DNA of 7,579 bases from Rikenellaceae bacterium. Its GTDB lineage: Bacteria; Bacteroidota; Bacteroidia; Bacteroidales; Rikenellaceae. The position numbers and the translations under genes are program-made. Shown piece by piece: positions 5,898 through 7,579 of this stretch; position 1 is the stretch's first letter, and each line of letters begins with the position of its first letter. Where the stretch lies: contig JAJBVQ010000026.1 of NCBI GenBank assembly GCA_020859745.1, positions 1 through 7,579 of the forward strand, read 5' to 3'. The notes under the pieces were generated by a model. The model saw only the letters and a list, made by a program, of their open reading frames with translations, did not search any database and had not been told where the DNA came from.

Positions 5898-7232
5898 ATG
5901 AAAACATTTTACACTCTATTGATGACTGCCGCCGCAGGGCTCTCCTCGCTGGGTGCCTGGGCCGACGACACGGCCACCGCATCGGCCGACAATCCGCAGC
6001 GCGGCCCGCGCGACAAACGGAACACGGTATGGATCATCGGCTCCGATCCGCGCACCGATGACGTTTGGGTGTTGAAAGGCAATGCCATCGACATCTACGC
6101 CACGACGGTCAAGAAAGGTTTCCAACAGTCGGGCGTGCCGAATTTCATCATCTCGGACCGCGCCAACAAAGCGGTATTCGGTATCGGGGGGTTCGTCAGC
6201 ATGCGCGCAGCGTATGATTGGAGCAATGTAATCGGGAACAAGGACTTTATCACCTACGACATCCCGATGGTCAAAACCCCGTCCAACAAGCAACGCCTGT
6301 TGATGGACGTCAGCACCTCGCGCCTGTTCTTCAAGACGATCGTGAACACCAAGGCGCTGGGTCCGATCGAAACCTACATCGAAACGGACTTCCGCGGCGG
6401 CGATAACGTCCTCCGCCTGCGCGAGGCTTACGTTTCGTTCAAAGGGCTGACCTTCGGGCAGACGGCCACCACTTTCGTGGACCTTCAGGCCGCTCCGAAC
6501 ACGATCGACTTCCAGGGGCCGAACGCCTACACTTACAACCGCAACCTGATGATCCGTTACCACCTGAACATCAGCCCGAGTTGGGAATTCGCCGTTGCGG
6601 CCGAAATGCCGGGCGTCAGCGCTACCACGCCGACCCAGGCTGCCTACATAATCCCGCAGCGGGTGCCGGATATTCCGCTGTATTTCCAGTACAACTGGAA
6701 CAAGGGACGCAGCCACCTGCGCGCATCGGGCCTGCTCCGCACGATGAACTACTACGATAACACCAGCATGAGCACGCAGACCCAGCTGGGCTGGGGCGCC
6801 ATGCTGAGCGGCAATATCGCCCTGAGCCGTTCGACCAACTTCTTCGGCCAAATCGTCTACGGGGAAGGGATCGAGAATTATATCCAGGACCTGAACGGCA
6901 ACGGTTACGACCTGGTGAGCGATCCGAACCGCCTGGGCCGACTGCAAACACTTCCCGCCATGGGCTGGCTGGCCGGCCTCCAGATCAATTTCTCGGAAAG
7001 CTGGCAGATGAACGCCGCTTACAGCCAGGTGAGCGTTTGGGATAAGAACAACTACTTTGCACAGGCTCCGGATACCTACCGGCTGTCGCAGTACATCGTG
7101 GGCAACCTTTTCTACCACATTTCCCGGGCTTTCAACGTGGGCGTCGAGTACCTGTACGGTACACGTAAGAACGTGAACCACGAGCTGGGGCATGCCAACC
7201 GCGCCCAAATGATGGTGCAGTTCAATTTCTAA
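5898..7232 (+). CDS. DcaP-like outer-membrane porin
   Basis: This 444-residue protein is exported to the outer membrane. The signal peptide is MKTFYTLLMTAAAGLSSLGAWA with likely cleavage after Ala22. A polar segment follows (about 23-90), then a beta-barrel starting at KAVFGIGGFVSMRAAYDW (91-108). Alternating hydrophobic/polar strands rich in aromatics continue to the C-terminus, which ends MVQFNF with the terminal Phe expected for outer-membrane barrels. TDFRGG and RLREAYVSFKGLTFGQTATTF, split here between a loop and a strand, match the DcaP/porin type as I recall it. DcaP of Acinetobacter is a trimeric channel for small carboxylates, so uptake of acidic substrates is plausible but inferred. 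The ATG at 5898 is chosen because it directly opens the signal peptide; the frame extends 43 codons upstream without signal features. It stands alone between the two CRISPR arrays and has its own terminator. Confidence 0.82.
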   Translation: MKTFYTLLMTAAAGLSSLGAWADDTATASADNPQRGPRDKRNTVWIIGSDPRTDDVWVLKGNAIDIYATTVKKGFQQSGVPNFIISDRANKAVFGIGGFVSMRAAYDWSNVIGNKDFITYDIPMVKTPSNKQRLLMDVSTSRLFFKTIVNTKALGPIETYIETDFRGGDNVLRLREAYVSFKGLTFGQTATTFVDLQAAPNTIDFQGPNAYTYNRNLMIRYHLNISPSWEFAVAAEMPGVSATTPTQAAYIIPQRVPDIPLYFQYNWNKGRSHLRASGLLRTMNYYDNTSMSTQTQLGWGAMLSGNIALSRSTNFFGQIVYGEGIENYIQDLNGNGYDLVSDPNRLGRLQTLPAMGWLAGLQINFSESWQMNAAYSQVSVWDKNNYFAQAPDTYRLSQYIVGNLFYHISRAFNVGVEYLYGTRKNVNHELGHANRAQMMVQFNF

Positions 7233-7254
7233 CGATCCATAGTTCTGATTCTAA

Positions 7255-7295
7255 ATCGGGAGGCGGTTGTTGTTCAACCGCCTCCCGATATTTTT
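7255..7295 (+). terminator. Intrinsic terminator of the porin gene
   Basis: A 15-bp perfect stem, ATCGGGAGGCGGTTG (7255-7269) with CAACCGCCTCCCGAT (7275-7289), closes a TTGTT loop and is followed by ATTTTT. It begins 22 nt past the porin stop. Its T-tract merges into the leftmost repeat of the second CRISPR array. Confidence 0.93.
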
Positions 7296-7579
7296 CAACT
7301 ATTGTACGATTAAGAGTCTCCTCGGTAATGCCTCCAGAGAGTATGCTATCGAAATTTCAATTCAACTATTGTACGATTAGGAGATTGAATCATCCCCGGC
7401 CTCTCCGCTCCAAAAAGATTTCAATTCAACTATTGTACGATTAGGAGCAGATCGAGCCACGCTTCGAACCTGGAGTATTCGATTTCAATTCAACTATTGT
7501 ACGATTAGGAGTGTCGCACTTTCCACAAGAGGATGCCCTCGTTCGGAAATTTCAATTCAACTATTGTACGATTAGGAGT
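7287..7579 (-). CRISPR. CRISPR array 2, left end (at least 5 repeats, 4 spacers; continues past window)
   Basis: Repeats of 30 nt start ATTTCAATTC and end CGATTAGGAG on the plus strand. They lie at 7287-7316 (left half lost), 7354-7383, 7418-7447, 7482-7511 and 7549-7578. Spacers are 37, 34, 34 and 37 nt and all different. The four full repeats are identical to one another. They differ from array 1 at two bases near the right end (AGGAG for AAAAG). The leftmost repeat ends AAGAG, as does the leftmost repeat of array 1. The same reasoning as for array 1 suggests minus-strand transcription, with a leader to the right beyond the window. No cas gene is visible here. Confidence 0.93.

Noticed and set aside
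5916..7208. Long minus-strand open frame (430 codons) opposite the porin
   Set aside because: It is an antisense shadow caused by high-GC codon bias; the plus-strand frame has signal peptide, barrel pattern and terminal Phe.

Overview
The window looks like a chromosomal segment of a gut-type Bacteroidetes, probably close to Alistipes. The signs are high-GC coding sequence, start codons preceded by A-rich leaders rather than strong Shine-Dalgarno sites, a Bacteroidetes-type -7 promoter box (TATCTTTG) before one gene, and a DUF4861-type protein next to a uronate catabolic operon. The genus is an inference from style; no marker gene is present.

Region 1 (1-4338, + strand) is a uronic-acid operon. 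It holds the 3' part of a DUF4861 protein, 2-keto-3-deoxygluconate kinase (kdgK), KDPG aldolase (eda) and an ExuT-like MFS hexuronate transporter, closed by a strong intrinsic terminator. Together they take up uronates and convert 2-keto-3-deoxygluconate to pyruvate and glyceraldehyde-3-phosphate. The steps that make 2-keto-3-deoxygluconate are not in the window.

Region 2 (4336-4911) has no protein gene. It holds a complete CRISPR array of seven 30-nt repeats and six 35-36-nt spacers, then a GC-rich palindromic element. That element is an inverted second copy of one lying between kdgK and eda.

Region 3 (4912-7295) holds a minus-strand RluA-family pseudouridine synthase with a promoter box directly against its start codon. 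Divergent from it is a plus-strand DcaP-like outer-membrane porin with a 15-bp terminator.

Region 4 (7287-7579) is the beginning of a second CRISPR array with nearly the same repeat (ending AGGAG instead of AAAAG). It runs off the right edge.

The most notable features are the two cas-less CRISPR arrays 2.5 kb apart. They share one orientation, each starts in the T-tract of a protein gene's terminator, and they carry two repeat sub-variants. Repeat asymmetry suggests both are transcribed leftward (- strand), with the decayed leader-distal repeat at the terminator. The two-copy palindromic element is the second notable feature. I see no clearly new protein system here; any cas genes must lie outside the window.
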